Below, piece by piece: positions 20,930 through 30,085 of a stretch of 64,000 nucleotides of DNA. Every line of letters starts with the position of its first letter. Within the stretch, counting starts at the first letter, position 1. The notes under the pieces were generated by a model. It searched no databases. It was not told the DNA's origin and saw only the letters and a list, made by a program, of their open reading frames with translations. A program made the translations under genes and the position numbers. The stretch covers positions 124,754 to 188,753 of the forward strand of contig NZ_SOGJ01000021.1 in the NCBI RefSeq assembly GCF_004402375.1. The letters run 5' to 3'. Source of the stretch: Cryobacterium breve. Lineage in GTDB: Bacteria > Actinomycetota > Actinomycetes > Actinomycetales > Microbacteriaceae.

Positions 20930-23272
20930 ATGCGGTCATTTGTGAGGCTGGGGCGGGAGCGCCGAAGGCCGTCTCAACCATCGACTGACGGCGGTTCCGC
21001 CGAACGATCCAGGCGCTGGCTGCTCTGGCTGATGTGGTTGGTGCTCGCGAGCTACACCCTTGGCGTTCTGCTGCCGCGGAGCGGCTCCGGAGTGCTGGTG
21101 AATGTCTGGCTGTCGACGATCTCCGACGGGATCCCCATGCTCGTGTGCCTGGTCGCTTCGGTGCGCAGTCGAGCCCGAAACGTGCATGTGCTCCTGGCGA
21201 CCGGAGCGGTGATCGCCTTCGCCCTCGGTGACAGCTACGTCGTGATCATGACGGCCGTGATGGGGGAGGTGCCGACCCCGTCGCTGGGGGACATCGGCTA
21301 TCTCGTGTTCTATCCGTTCATGCTGGCAACCCTGGTGACTCTCGTCATTCGTCAAATGCGGATTCTGTCCTGGTCGGTGATGCTCGACACCGCGATTGGC
21401 ATTCTCGGATCGGCCGCAGTGCTCACGGTCGCGCTCCATCCCCTTCTGGCCTCGGCGATGACGGGCGATCGGCTTCTTGATGACCTGATCAACCTCGCCT
21501 ACCCGCTGTTCGACCTGATGCTCGTGGCGGCGATCGTCGGTATCGCCGCTTCGCCGGGGCTGCGGCTCGGCCGGCATTGGCTTTTGCTGGTGGGCGGTCT
21601 CCTCACCTTTGCTGGGGCCGATACGGCGTATGCGCTGCTGAATCTGAGTGGGAGCTACAGGATCGGCACCGTTCTCGACGCCGGCTGGGCCATCGGAATC
21701 GCTTTGATCGCCGCGTGGGTAGACGGCTCGTCGCGCATCGGCGCCGTCGGTCGCGGCCCGTCGGCCAGCACCCACGATCTGGCGGTGCCGGCCTTGGCCA
21801 CCGCGGCAGGGCTCGGAGTGCTGCTGCTCTCCAGCCGGGTGCCGCTGTCGAACCTGGCTGTCGCCTTGGCCGGGGTGACGATGCTGGTCGCAGCGGTGCG
21901 CACCCAGTTCGCGTTCCGGCGCCTGGTCAAGATGGCGCTGCTGCACCGGCAGACCCGAACGGATGATCTCACCGGCCTGCCCAATCGGCGCGCACTCTAT
22001 GCGGATGTCCCGGGTCGGCTCGCCGCCAGCGCCGCCAGTGGCCTGCCGAGTGCGTTACTCCTGCTCGACCTGGACCGGTTCAAGGAGGTCAACGACAGTC
22101 TCGGCCACGACGTGGGAGACCGTCTGCTGGTGCAGGTGGGAAAGCGTCTGTCAGCTCGGCTGAGGTCGGGTGACCTGCTGGCCAGGCTCGGCGGTGATGA
22201 GTTCGCGATCCTCCTCGACGGATCGGGACCGATTCAGGCAGAAGCCGTCGCGGCGGGATTGCGTGAGGCTCTGGCGGAACCCTTCACACTCGCCGGGATA
22301 GCGGTGCAGTCGAGCGTCAGCATCGGCATCGCCGTGCGGCTTGAGTCGGAAGACGACCTCACCGGGTTGCTGCGCAAGGCTGACATGGCGATGTACAAGG
22401 CCAAAGCGACTCACACCGGTCACCACGTGTTCGGCGTCGGCGACGACGGTCACGGCGATGCCCGGTTGCGCACGCTCGCCGAGTTGCGGTTCGCGATGGC
22501 CGACGACCAGTTCGTGCTGCACTATCAGCCGAAAGTGGCCTTGCCCGGCGGCGAGGTGACCGGGGTGGAAGCCCTGGTGCGGTGGGCACATCCGACCCGC
22601 GGACTGCTGCTGCCCGAGCAATTTCTCAGTCTGGTCGAGGAGGCGGGGCTAATGAGTGAGCTGACCCGGATCGTGCTCGAGAAGGCGTTGGATCAGGCCA
22701 AGCTTTGGGCCGCACAAGGGCACGCCTGGACCGTTGCCGTGAACCTGTCGGCCAGCTCCCTGATCGATGTCGGACTGCCGGAGCGCATCGGGGACATGCT
22801 GGCCGAGCGCGGCCTGCCGGCGGAGGCGCTGCTACTGGAGGTTACCGAGGAATTCCTGATGACAGACAGGGAACGTGCCAGGGACATCCTCACCCGGTTG
22901 CGGGAGAACGGAACTCGAATCGCGGTGGATGACTTCGGCACCGGTTACAGTTCACTGTCGTACCTGCGCGACCTGCCTATCGATGAGCTCAAGCTCGACC
23001 GCTCCTTTGTCGGCCCGATGAGTGGGGACGCGCGTGCCGCGGCGTTGGTCGCATCCACGGTCGGCCTGGCCCACAGCCTGGGCCTGCGCATGGTGGCCGA
23101 AGGCGTCGAGGATGCCGCGGCGTTCGATGAGCTGGCCCGCGTCGGCTGCGATCAGGCCCAGGGTTTCCTTCTCTCGAGGCCGGTACCCGCGGCCGAGCTC
23201 GATCTGTGGCTGGCGGAACGACCGCGAGCGGTGGCTGGCCTGTCGGCGCGCGACCTGGCCGTGTCGAACTAG
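20930..23272 (+). CDS. Membrane GGDEF-EAL cyclic-di-GMP turnover protein
   Basis: A 780-residue protein with about eight to nine hydrophobic segments in the first 330 residues, then GGDEF (about 340-505) and EAL (about 515-765), with no PAS domain. The cyclase motif RLGGDEF is intact and preceded by an RxxD inhibitory site (RSGD). The EAL domain keeps VEALVRW, DDFGTGYSS and AEGVE. It may therefore be bifunctional or one domain may regulate the other. The ATG at 20930 follows GGGGAGAG. A TAGGCT -10-like box lies about 25 bases upstream (20901-20906). It is 188 bases upstream of pilB on the same strand, which suggests a link to pilus control. Confidence 0.92.
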   Translation: MRSFVRLGRERRRPSQPSTDGGSAERSRRWLLWLMWLVLASYTLGVLLPRSGSGVLVNVWLSTISDGIPMLVCLVASVRSRARNVHVLLATGAVIAFALGDSYVVIMTAVMGEVPTPSLGDIGYLVFYPFMLATLVTLVIRQMRILSWSVMLDTAIGILGSAAVLTVALHPLLASAMTGDRLLDDLINLAYPLFDLMLVAAIVGIAASPGLRLGRHWLLLVGGLLTFAGADTAYALLNLSGSYRIGTVLDAGWAIGIALIAAWVDGSSRIGAVGRGPSASTHDLAVPALATAAGLGVLLLSSRVPLSNLAVALAGVTMLVAAVRTQFAFRRLVKMALLHRQTRTDDLTGLPNRRALYADVPGRLAASAASGLPSALLLLDLDRFKEVNDSLGHDVGDRLLVQVGKRLSARLRSGDLLARLGGDEFAILLDGSGPIQAEAVAAGLREALAEPFTLAGIAVQSSVSIGIAVRLESEDDLTGLLRKADMAMYKAKATHTGHHVFGVGDDGHGDARLRTLAELRFAMADDQFVLHYQPKVALPGGEVTGVEALVRWAHPTRGLLLPEQFLSLVEEAGLMSELTRIVLEKALDQAKLWAAQGHAWTVAVNLSASSLIDVGLPERIGDMLAERGLPAEALLLEVTEEFLMTDRERARDILTRLRENGTRIAVDDFGTGYSSLSYLRDLPIDELKLDRSFVGPMSGDARAAALVASTVGLAHSLGLRMVAEGVEDAAAFDELARVGCDQAQGFLLSRPVPAAELDLWLAERPRAVAGLSARDLAVSN

Positions 23273-23460
23273 GATTGAACTGTTCTCGTCGGCTGTCTTC
23301 GCCGCCGCCTACCCCCTGATCGTGGGTCTGGCAGCTGCGGTTGGTCCCGAGATACCGTTAGCCACGTTCTATCACCGCAATTGCACATCCTCCGAGCGCT
23401 GACCGACCAGCTGCGCGCGCTCGAAGTTCTCCGCAGCTCCAACCTGCAGGGGAGATTCGC

Positions 23461-25131
23461 GTGGCCACGCTGACGGAAATCCTTATTCTGCACGGTCTGC
23501 TCCCCATTGAGCACCTCGACACCCTCCTGGCCGGCGACCCCGCCGACGAGACAGCCGTACGAGCATTGGTGGACTCCGGGGTCATCACCGAGATCCAGTT
23601 CGCAAAGGCACGCGCCGAGCAGGCAGGACTGCCGTTCGTGGAACTGCTCGAATACCCGGTGGACCGGCTTGCGGTCTCTTTGGTCAGCGCTGCCATGTCC
23701 AAGCGGCACGAGGTGTTGCCGATCACGATCGAGGCCGGGCGCCTCGTGCTCGCCATGGTCGACCCAGGCAACGTTTTCGCCATCGACGATGTGCGCGAGG
23801 CCGCGAAGATGCGCGTCATCCCGGTCGTCGCTGAGCGCGGCGATCTCCTGGCCGCCATTGTGCGCTACCACAGAGCCGATGACGAGCTGAGTAACCTCAC
23901 CAGCACCATGGAAGAGGAGCAGGTTCCGACCGAGTCGAGCTCTTTCGGCGTCTCTGATTCTCTCGACGACGACGCACCGATCGTGCGGTTCGTGAACCTG
24001 TTGGTCAGTCAGGCTATCCAGGACAAGGCCTCAGACATCCACATTGAGCCCGGGGAGCACAGTCTCCGAGTGCGCTACCGCATCGACGGCGTGCTGCACG
24101 AGATGCAGAGCGCACCGAAGAGCATCCAGAACGGCGTGATCTCGAGGCTCAAGATCATGAGCGACATCGACATCGCCGAGCGGCGCAAACCTCAAGACGG
24201 CCGTATGTCGGTCAGTCATGGTGGCCGCCAGATCGACCTGCGCGTGGCCACATTGCCTACGGTCTGGGGCGAGAAGATCGTCATGCGAATTCTCGACAAC
24301 GCGAGCACCACCATGAGCATGAGCGCTCTCAGCCTGCTCGACTACAACGCTGCCGCCTACAAGAAGAGCTACTCGAAGCCCTACGGCATGATCCTGGTCA
24401 CCGGGCCCACGGGCTCCGGAAAGTCGACCACCCTCTACACGACCCTGCACTCCGTGGCCCGTCCAGAGATCAATGTAATCACGGTCGAGGACCCAGTCGA
24501 GTACCGCATGAAAGACATCAACCAGGTGCAGGTGAACCCGAAGGCCGGACTCACCTTCGCCAGCGCGCTCCGCAGCATTCTGCGAAGTGACCCGGATGTC
24601 GTTCTGCTGGGTGAGATTCGCGACCACGAGACAGCGCAGATCGCCATCGAGGCCTCGCTGACCGGCCACCTCGTGCTCTCGACCCTGCACACCAACGACG
24701 CGCCGAGTGCCATCACCCGGCTTACCGAGATGGGGATCGAGCCGTTCCTAGTGGGTTCTGCCCTGGATTGCGTGGTGGCGCAACGGCTCGCCCGCCGGCT
24801 CTGTGAACGGTGCAAGAAGCCGGCCGAGAACACGGCGGGGCAGCTGACCAGTCTTGGCTTCAGCTTCGACCCGCTGCTGCCGCTTCCGGTGATTTTTCAG
24901 CCGATCGGCTGTCAGAACTGTTCCAAGACCGGCTACCGAGGACGCATCGCCGTGCATGAGGTCATGACAGTTACCGAGAGCATCGAACGTCTCGCCGTGG
25001 ACCGGGCCTCCAGCGCGGACATCGGCCGGGCCGCTCGGGCGGAGGGCATGATCACCCTCCGTGAAGACGGCTGGGCGAAGGTTCGTTTGGGCCTGACCTC
25101 GATCGAAGAGATTTTGCGAGTCGTTGCATAG
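23461..25131 (+). CDS. pilB: Type IV pilus extension ATPase PilB
   Basis: A 556-residue secretion/assembly ATPase of the PilB/GspE family that powers pilin polymerisation. The N-terminal 140 residues form an MshEN/T2SSE_N-like domain with two leucine-spaced repeats (TLTEILILHGLL and AVRALVDSGVITEIQF). The core has GPTGSGKST (residues 315-323), an Asp box around VTVEDPVEY, Walker B DVVLLGEIRD and the His box STLHTNDA. Two C-terminal Cys pairs (LCERCKK and GCQNCSK) make the zinc site typical of assembly ATPases rather than PilT. The GTG start at 23461 follows GGGGAGA. It is the first gene of the pilus locus. Confidence 0.95.
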   Translation: MATLTEILILHGLLPIEHLDTLLAGDPADETAVRALVDSGVITEIQFAKARAEQAGLPFVELLEYPVDRLAVSLVSAAMSKRHEVLPITIEAGRLVLAMVDPGNVFAIDDVREAAKMRVIPVVAERGDLLAAIVRYHRADDELSNLTSTMEEEQVPTESSSFGVSDSLDDDAPIVRFVNLLVSQAIQDKASDIHIEPGEHSLRVRYRIDGVLHEMQSAPKSIQNGVISRLKIMSDIDIAERRKPQDGRMSVSHGGRQIDLRVATLPTVWGEKIVMRILDNASTTMSMSALSLLDYNAAAYKKSYSKPYGMILVTGPTGSGKSTTLYTTLHSVARPEINVITVEDPVEYRMKDINQVQVNPKAGLTFASALRSILRSDPDVVLLGEIRDHETAQIAIEASLTGHLVLSTLHTNDAPSAITRLTEMGIEPFLVGSALDCVVAQRLARRLCERCKKPAENTAGQLTSLGFSFDPLLPLPVIFQPIGCQNCSKTGYRGRIAVHEVMTVTESIERLAVDRASSADIGRAARAEGMITLREDGWAKVRLGLTSIEEILRVVA

Positions 25132-25162
25132 CGCCAGTCGCCGTGCCGAAGGGGATAACCGC

Positions 25163-26707
25163 ATGGACAAGCCAATTTATGAGATTCCAGCCCTGCAGCC
25201 GGGCGAGAACGTCGCCTGGTGGGAACCGAATCGGGAGGTGCAGGGCGAAGACATCGACGGTGTCGACGTCGGTGAAGAGTCGCCGTCGGGCCACGACCTC
25301 GGGGCCGCTGACACGGTGCGCCTGGGCGGCATGCCGGTCGATCTCACCTTCGACGAGTCGAGCGAGCTGAACGACGACGATCTTGCAACCGAGCGGCTGG
25401 AGGCTGTGCCCAGCGGGTCATCTTCTGTCGACGGCAGGGTCTACCACCCTGGGTCCGTGCACGTGCCGAGCGGGCGCCGTGCCGCCATCCAGGCCGAGCC
25501 AAGCGAATCGGGTGGCCCGGTTCGCATGATCGCACCGCCAGTCATCGGGCCCGACGGCCGCCAGGCCGATCCCGACCTGATCGAGGCGCTCACCCTTGTT
25601 CTCGAGCTGGAGGCCTCTGACCTGCACATCACCGTCGGGGCTCCGCCCACCATTCGCATCGATGGCGCGCTGCGCCCGATCGAAGGTCTCTCAGCCTGGA
25701 GCCCGGAGAAGGTCAGTGCCGCGCTTTACAGCATCATCTCGATCGGCGACCGTGTTCGCTTCGGCGAGGAGCGAGAACTCGACTTCGCCTACACCGCTGT
25801 CGGAGCGCGGTTCCGAGTGAACTTCTACCATCAGCGCAACTCGATCGGCGGCGCTTTCCGGCTGATCCCGCGCGAGATCAAAGCGCTGAAGACCCTCGGC
25901 GTGCCAGAGTCCGTCGGCCGCTTCTCCCTGCTGCCTCGGGGGTTGGTGCTTGTCACCGGACCCACCGGATCCGGCAAGTCCACCACGCTCGCCGCCATGG
26001 TCGACCTGGCCAACAGCACTCGCCCCGACCACATCGTCACGGTCGAGGACCCGATCGAATTCCTACACAAGCACAAGAAGTCCCTCGTCAACCAGCGTGA
26101 GGTCGGCCACGACACCCACAGCTTCGCGGCTGCCCTCAAGCACGTGCTGCGCCAGGACCCCGACATAATCCTGATCGGTGAGCTTCGCGACCTCGAGACG
26201 ATCTCGGTCGCCCTGACCGCCGCGGAGACCGGCCACCTGGTCTTCGCCACCCTGCACACGCAGGATGCAGCTCAGACCATTGATCGCGTCATCGACGTGT
26301 TCCCTCCGCACCAGCAGGGCCAGATCCGCACTCAGCTAGCGGCAACCCTTCGCGGTGTGGTCTGTCAGACGCTTGTGAAGAAGGCGAACGGCAAGGGCCG
26401 CGTGGTCTCTACAGAGATCCTCGTGATGACGCCGGCCATCGCCAACCTCATTCGCGAGGGCAAGACCCACCAGATCACCTCGATGATGCAGTCGGGCGGA
26501 TCAGAGGGTATGCACACCATGGACCAGCACCTGGCCGATCTGGTCGACACCGGCCAGATCACGCGTCAGGCGGCCATGGACAAGGCCCACGACGTGGAGA
26601 GCCTCGCTCAGTTGATCAAGCGGGCCGACACGTCAATGGATGCCGCCTCCCGCAGCATGAGCGGCGGCATCGACTACGGCGACAACTACTCCAACCCTCA
26701 GCGCTGA
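25163..26707 (+). CDS. pilT: Type IV pilus retraction ATPase PilT with a long N-terminal extension
   Basis: A 514-residue member of the PilT family, the motor that depolymerises the pilus and produces twitching or DNA-uptake force. The catalytic core has GPTGSGKST (residues 266-274), VTVEDPIEF, DPDIILIGELRD (Walker B) and ATLHTQDA, and it lacks the PilB zinc cysteines. Classical PilT is about 340-370 residues; here about 130 acidic, Gly/Pro-rich residues with no known domain precede it. The ATG at 25163 follows AAGGGGAT. Its TGA overlaps the pilC ATG by one base (TGATG at 26707), so pilT and pilC are coupled. Confidence 0.93.
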   Translation: MDKPIYEIPALQPGENVAWWEPNREVQGEDIDGVDVGEESPSGHDLGAADTVRLGGMPVDLTFDESSELNDDDLATERLEAVPSGSSSVDGRVYHPGSVHVPSGRRAAIQAEPSESGGPVRMIAPPVIGPDGRQADPDLIEALTLVLELEASDLHITVGAPPTIRIDGALRPIEGLSAWSPEKVSAALYSIISIGDRVRFGEERELDFAYTAVGARFRVNFYHQRNSIGGAFRLIPREIKALKTLGVPESVGRFSLLPRGLVLVTGPTGSGKSTTLAAMVDLANSTRPDHIVTVEDPIEFLHKHKKSLVNQREVGHDTHSFAAALKHVLRQDPDIILIGELRDLETISVALTAAETGHLVFATLHTQDAAQTIDRVIDVFPPHQQGQIRTQLAATLRGVVCQTLVKKANGKGRVVSTEILVMTPAIANLIREGKTHQITSMMQSGGSEGMHTMDQHLADLVDTGQITRQAAMDKAHDVESLAQLIKRADTSMDAASRSMSGGIDYGDNYSNPQR

Positions 26708-27936
26708 TGGGCACCGCACAGGCGTGGGCCTACGTCGGCCGAGACAACAACGGCAAGACAGTCAAGGGCAAGCTGGATGCTGCGAGCGAGGGCGCCGTGG
26801 CGTCTCGTCTCGGCACCATGGGCATTTCGCCGGTCTCGATCAAGCAATCCGCCGAAGGCACTGGCCTGAACCGTGAGATCTCGATCCCCGGCTTCACCAA
26901 AGGTGTGGGGCTCAAAGACCTCGCGATCATGAGCCGCCAGATGGCAACCATGATCGGGTCAGGCCTATCTTTACTGCGCACCCTCAACATCCTGGCCGAG
27001 CAGACCGAGAACAAACCGCTCGCGAAAATCCTCAGGCAGGTACGCGACGACGTGGAGACAGGCATCTCGATCTCTGGGGCGTTCAGCAAGCACAGCGCCT
27101 CCTTCCCGCCGATCATGATCAATATGGTCAAGGCAGGTGAGACCGGCGGCTTCCTCGACGGTGCACTCGAGTCGATCGCAGCGAACTTCGAGAAAGAGGT
27201 TAAGCTGCGCGGCACCATCAAGTCGGCGATGACCTACCCGGTAATCGTATTGATCATGTCTCTCGTCTCGGTCATGATCATGCTCATCTTCATCGTGCCG
27301 ATCTTCGAGGAGATGTTCTCCGGCCTCGGCGGTGCCCTCCCGCTGCCGACCATGATTCTGGTCTATCTCTCTCGCTCGATGATCTATGTGGTTCCGATAC
27401 TGGTCGTCGCGTCAATCGGCTTCAGCGTGTGGTGGAGCAAGAACAAGAACACCGATCGGGTGCGCCGAATTGTCGACCCGTTCAAGCTCAAGCTTCCCGT
27501 CTTCGGCAATCTGCTTAAAAAAATTGCGGTAGCCCGCTTCAGCCGCAACTTCGCGAACATGATCGGCGCCGGCGTGCCCATCCTTCAGGCACTCAAGATC
27601 GTCGGCGAGACATCGGGAAACTGGGTGATCGAGAACTCGCTTATCAAAGTCGCCGAATCGGTGCGACAAGGTCAATCAATCTCCGGCCCACTCATGGCGC
27701 AGCCGGTCTTTCCGCCCATGGTCACCCAGATGATCGCGGTCGGCGAGGATGCTGGCTCGCTGGAGATGATGCTGAACAAGATTGCGGACTTCTACGACCA
27801 GGAGGTCGAGTCGTCGACCGAGCAACTCACCGCGGCCATCGAGCCCCTCATGATCGCCTTCCTCGGCGTGATCATTGGTGGCATGGTCATCGCGCTCTAC
27901 ATGCCGATCTTCAGCATCGCGAGCGTCGTCAAATAG
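26707..27936 (+). CDS. pilC: Type IV pilus inner-membrane platform protein PilC
   Basis: A 409-residue platform protein of the PilC/GspF family, which connects the cytoplasmic motors to the growing pilus. Two homologous T2SSF domains are visible, each with the pattern G-[V/I]-P-[I/L]-L-x-A-L-x-I-x-[A/E] and a following G-x-x-[L/I]. They are separated by hydrophobic segments around residues 175-200 and 220-245, and a third lies at about 380-400. The N-terminal WAYVGRDNNGKTVKG strand is the usual family opening. It starts inside the pilT stop codon. A perfect 20-bp palindrome follows 57 bases after its stop. Confidence 0.94.
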   Translation: MGTAQAWAYVGRDNNGKTVKGKLDAASEGAVASRLGTMGISPVSIKQSAEGTGLNREISIPGFTKGVGLKDLAIMSRQMATMIGSGLSLLRTLNILAEQTENKPLAKILRQVRDDVETGISISGAFSKHSASFPPIMINMVKAGETGGFLDGALESIAANFEKEVKLRGTIKSAMTYPVIVLIMSLVSVMIMLIFIVPIFEEMFSGLGGALPLPTMILVYLSRSMIYVVPILVVASIGFSVWWSKNKNTDRVRRIVDPFKLKLPVFGNLLKKIAVARFSRNFANMIGAGVPILQALKIVGETSGNWVIENSLIKVAESVRQGQSISGPLMAQPVFPPMVTQMIAVGEDAGSLEMMLNKIADFYDQEVESSTEQLTAAIEPLMIAFLGVIIGGMVIALYMPIFSIASVVK

Positions 27937-27993
27937 CTGCCGACTTACACACTCTGGTTCCCGGGGGCTCGGTTTAGAGGATGGCAATCGCGG

Positions 27994-28013
27994 TGCCCCC
28001 AGTACTGGGGGCA
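27994..28013. promoter_or_regulatory. Perfect 20-bp palindrome between pilC and pilA
   Basis: TGCCCCCAGTACTGGGGGCA is its own complement. It lies 57 bases after the pilC stop and about 105 bases before pilA. As RNA it would be a strong stem but with almost no loop and no T-tract, so it may be a terminator-like or processing stem, or a dimeric DNA-binding site controlling pilin expression. About 20 AT-richer bases after it (28040-28080) probably contain the pilA promoter. Confidence 0.55.
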
Positions 28014-28118
28014 GGCTCGCCACAAAATACCCCTCATAATTGGGTCGCAGCTGAAAATATCCTGCGAATATTGTTAGAGTCCGATCAGGCCGACGGCCAG
28101 TTCACGGACATCAAAGAA

Positions 28119-28610
28119 ATGGAATCCACTGTGCTCTCTCGTAGCCTTGCTGCTCTGAACCGTCGCCGGAACGACCCGAACTCGAACGAGAAGGGATTCA
28201 CCCTGATTGAGCTCCTCGTTGTCGTGATCATCATCGGGATCCTTGCCGCCATCGCCATCCCGGTCTATCTGGGTGTTCAGGACAACGCCAAAGACAGTTC
28301 GGCTCAGTCCGACGTCGTGAACCTCAAGACGGCCATCGTCAGCATGCAGACCAACACTGGCGGGCTCCCTTCGGCTACCGCAGTGGTCGATGGCACGGGT
28401 GTGACCCTGACCACAGAGGCCATCCGCGCTGGCGCTTCTAAGGGCGCGAACACTGCGACATTGACCTACAAACCCGGTACGGGAAGCGCATTCTGCGTTG
28501 CCGGCAAGAGCACCAGCACCGGAGGGTCGATCTTCTACGCAATCGAGTCTGGTGGAGCTATCAAGGGAACGTCGGCCGCAGCTGTCACCGCAGGCTGTAC
28601 TGCTCCTTAG
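28119..28610 (+). CDS. pilA: Type IV major pilin (prepilin)
   Basis: A 163-residue prepilin and the probable major subunit. The leader of about 26 residues is positively charged and ends in G|F, followed by TLIELLVVVIIIGILAAIAIPVYL, the standard pilin hydrophobic helix with Glu at mature position 5. The remaining 110 residues form a small globular head with two cysteines (AFCVAG and TAGCTAP) that can close the C-terminal disulfide loop. I use the ATG at 28119; a GTG at 28131 is an alternative that shortens the leader by four residues. It is followed by an intrinsic terminator, consistent with high, separate expression. Confidence 0.93.
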   Translation: MESTVLSRSLAALNRRRNDPNSNEKGFTLIELLVVVIIIGILAAIAIPVYLGVQDNAKDSSAQSDVVNLKTAIVSMQTNTGGLPSATAVVDGTGVTLTTEAIRAGASKGANTATLTYKPGTGSAFCVAGKSTSTGGSIFYAIESGGAIKGTSAAAVTAGCTAP

Positions 28611-28619
28611 CCTGAACTC

Positions 28620-28656
28620 ATGTGGGGCTTCGCACGAGCGGAGCCCCACATTTCTT
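28620..28656 (+). terminator. Intrinsic terminator after pilA
   Basis: ATGTGGGGCT and AGCCCCACAT form a 10-bp stem around a 12-base loop and are followed by TTCTT. It begins nine bases after the pilA stop. It would let pilA be made in excess over the downstream minor pilins. Confidence 0.85.
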
Positions 28657-28717
28657 CGTCCCACCGGAACATGCCAGCGAAACACCGAGCCGAATCCGGA
28701 TGAAAGGGAGGTGCACC

Positions 28718-30085
28718 GTGAAAGCCTTTCGTGGTCAAATGTGCTCACGTGAAGCAAACAGTCGCGGCCTTACCATCATCGAGATATTGGTCGCCATGAT
28801 GATCTTCGCGATAATTGCTGTCGGAGTCGGTGCGGCCCTCCTTGCGACCCTCACCATCTCGCACGACAACAAGGCCCGGGAGGTAGCCTCAAGCCTGGCC
28901 GCCTCGGAGATCGACCTGGTGCGCGCGAACGGCGACCCGTTCAAAGTTTTCAACGCACCAGCTCGCACCGTGAGCAATCCCACGGGTGGGATCTACACCG
29001 TCAAGCGGACCACGGCTTGGGTAACGCCTTCTGGGTTGGCCGCCACCTGCGGTACCGGTGGCGGGGCCCTGCAGTACAAGCTCGTCACGGTCTCTGTCTC
29101 ATGGCAGGGAATGCGTTCGACTACCGATCCCGTCATCACCGACACGTTACTGGCCCCGACGACCAGGATCAACGACCCCACCAAAGGAACGATCCTGCTC
29201 TCGGTCGTCGACGCCAAGGATCGCGGCAAGGAAAACGTCACGTTCACCATCTCGCCATCGCTCGGTGCCGTCACGCTTCGACCAACGGACGAAGACGGCT
29301 GTAGTTTTCTGCTCCAAGTCCCCGCGGGAACGTACACTATTACGCTAAATACTCCTGGCATGGTGGATTTCACCCAGTCCGCGACTCCGGCGAAGACACT
29401 TCCGGTGACCATCGGAGCCTCCACCTCTTTTGCTTTCAAATACGACGATGCAGCCACGGTCACTCTGAACTATGCGTCGAACCGGCCCCCGGCCCCGGCT
29501 CCATCGCCGATCATTCCCGCCGATATGAGTGCGACCTTCAGCAATTCCTACGGTGTGTTCCCAAAATTCGCCACGGGCCCCAATGTAAAACTTCACCCGT
29601 GGGAAGTGGGATATCAGGCGGTGGCCGGGACCTACCGAGACACAACGCCGTCGTGTGTGTCGGTTGATCCCGAATCCTGGGCCCCGGATACCCGGGTGAG
29701 TCCTCCCCTCAGCAGGCTCAAACTGCCCGCGGTCGCCCTCGCTCCCCTCGGCACGGTGAGTGTTGACATTCCAATGGGAATCGTCGACATCGAGCGCGAG
29801 AGTGAAGACAGATGGGTAACGGCCGTCTCCCAAGTCGATACCCCCATTCCCGGCCAGCAATCGTGTGGCGCCACGATGACCTATAGGTTCGGCCAAATCA
29901 TGACCGGCGGCGGAAGCAGCCGGTACCGCATTGCTCTCCCGTTCGGCTCCTGGCGTTTGTACACCACTGGAAGTGCGACGGACTCCAGTCCGACTCTCTT
30001 TGCAAATCCGAGCAAGCTTTGGCTGGTAACCCCCGGATTGCCCATGGCGGCAAGCGGTGGCCTCTTCGCCCTGGACCCGCGATGA
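28718..30085 (+). CDS. Minor pilin-like prepilin with a beta-rich outer region
   Basis: A 455-residue protein whose N-terminus is a class III prepilin signal: a cleavage-site Gly17 followed by LTIIEILVAMMIF, with Glu at mature position 5. It resembles the PilV/GspI position in pilus operons but is far larger than usual minor pilins (about 150-200). The extra part, from about residue 150, reads as beta strands with a carboxypeptidase-regulatory or SpaA-like segment (VPAGTYTITLNTPG) and a proline-rich linker. The GTG at 28718 follows AAAGGGAGG. Its stop overlaps the next gene by four bases. It is probably a tip-complex component; the fold assignment is inference. Confidence 0.78.
   Translation: MKAFRGQMCSREANSRGLTIIEILVAMMIFAIIAVGVGAALLATLTISHDNKAREVASSLAASEIDLVRANGDPFKVFNAPARTVSNPTGGIYTVKRTTAWVTPSGLAATCGTGGGALQYKLVTVSVSWQGMRSTTDPVITDTLLAPTTRINDPTKGTILLSVVDAKDRGKENVTFTISPSLGAVTLRPTDEDGCSFLLQVPAGTYTITLNTPGMVDFTQSATPAKTLPVTIGASTSFAFKYDDAATVTLNYASNRPPAPAPSPIIPADMSATFSNSYGVFPKFATGPNVKLHPWEVGYQAVAGTYRDTTPSCVSVDPESWAPDTRVSPPLSRLKLPAVALAPLGTVSVDIPMGIVDIERESEDRWVTAVSQVDTPIPGQQSCGATMTYRFGQIMTGGGSSRYRIALPFGSWRLYTTGSATDSSPTLFANPSKLWLVTPGLPMAASGGLFALDPR

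Noticed and set aside
27937-28118. A cyclic-di-GMP (GEMM) riboswitch upstream of pilA.
   Set aside because: I looked for the conserved GEMM core and paired stems and found neither; only the 20-bp palindrome is present.
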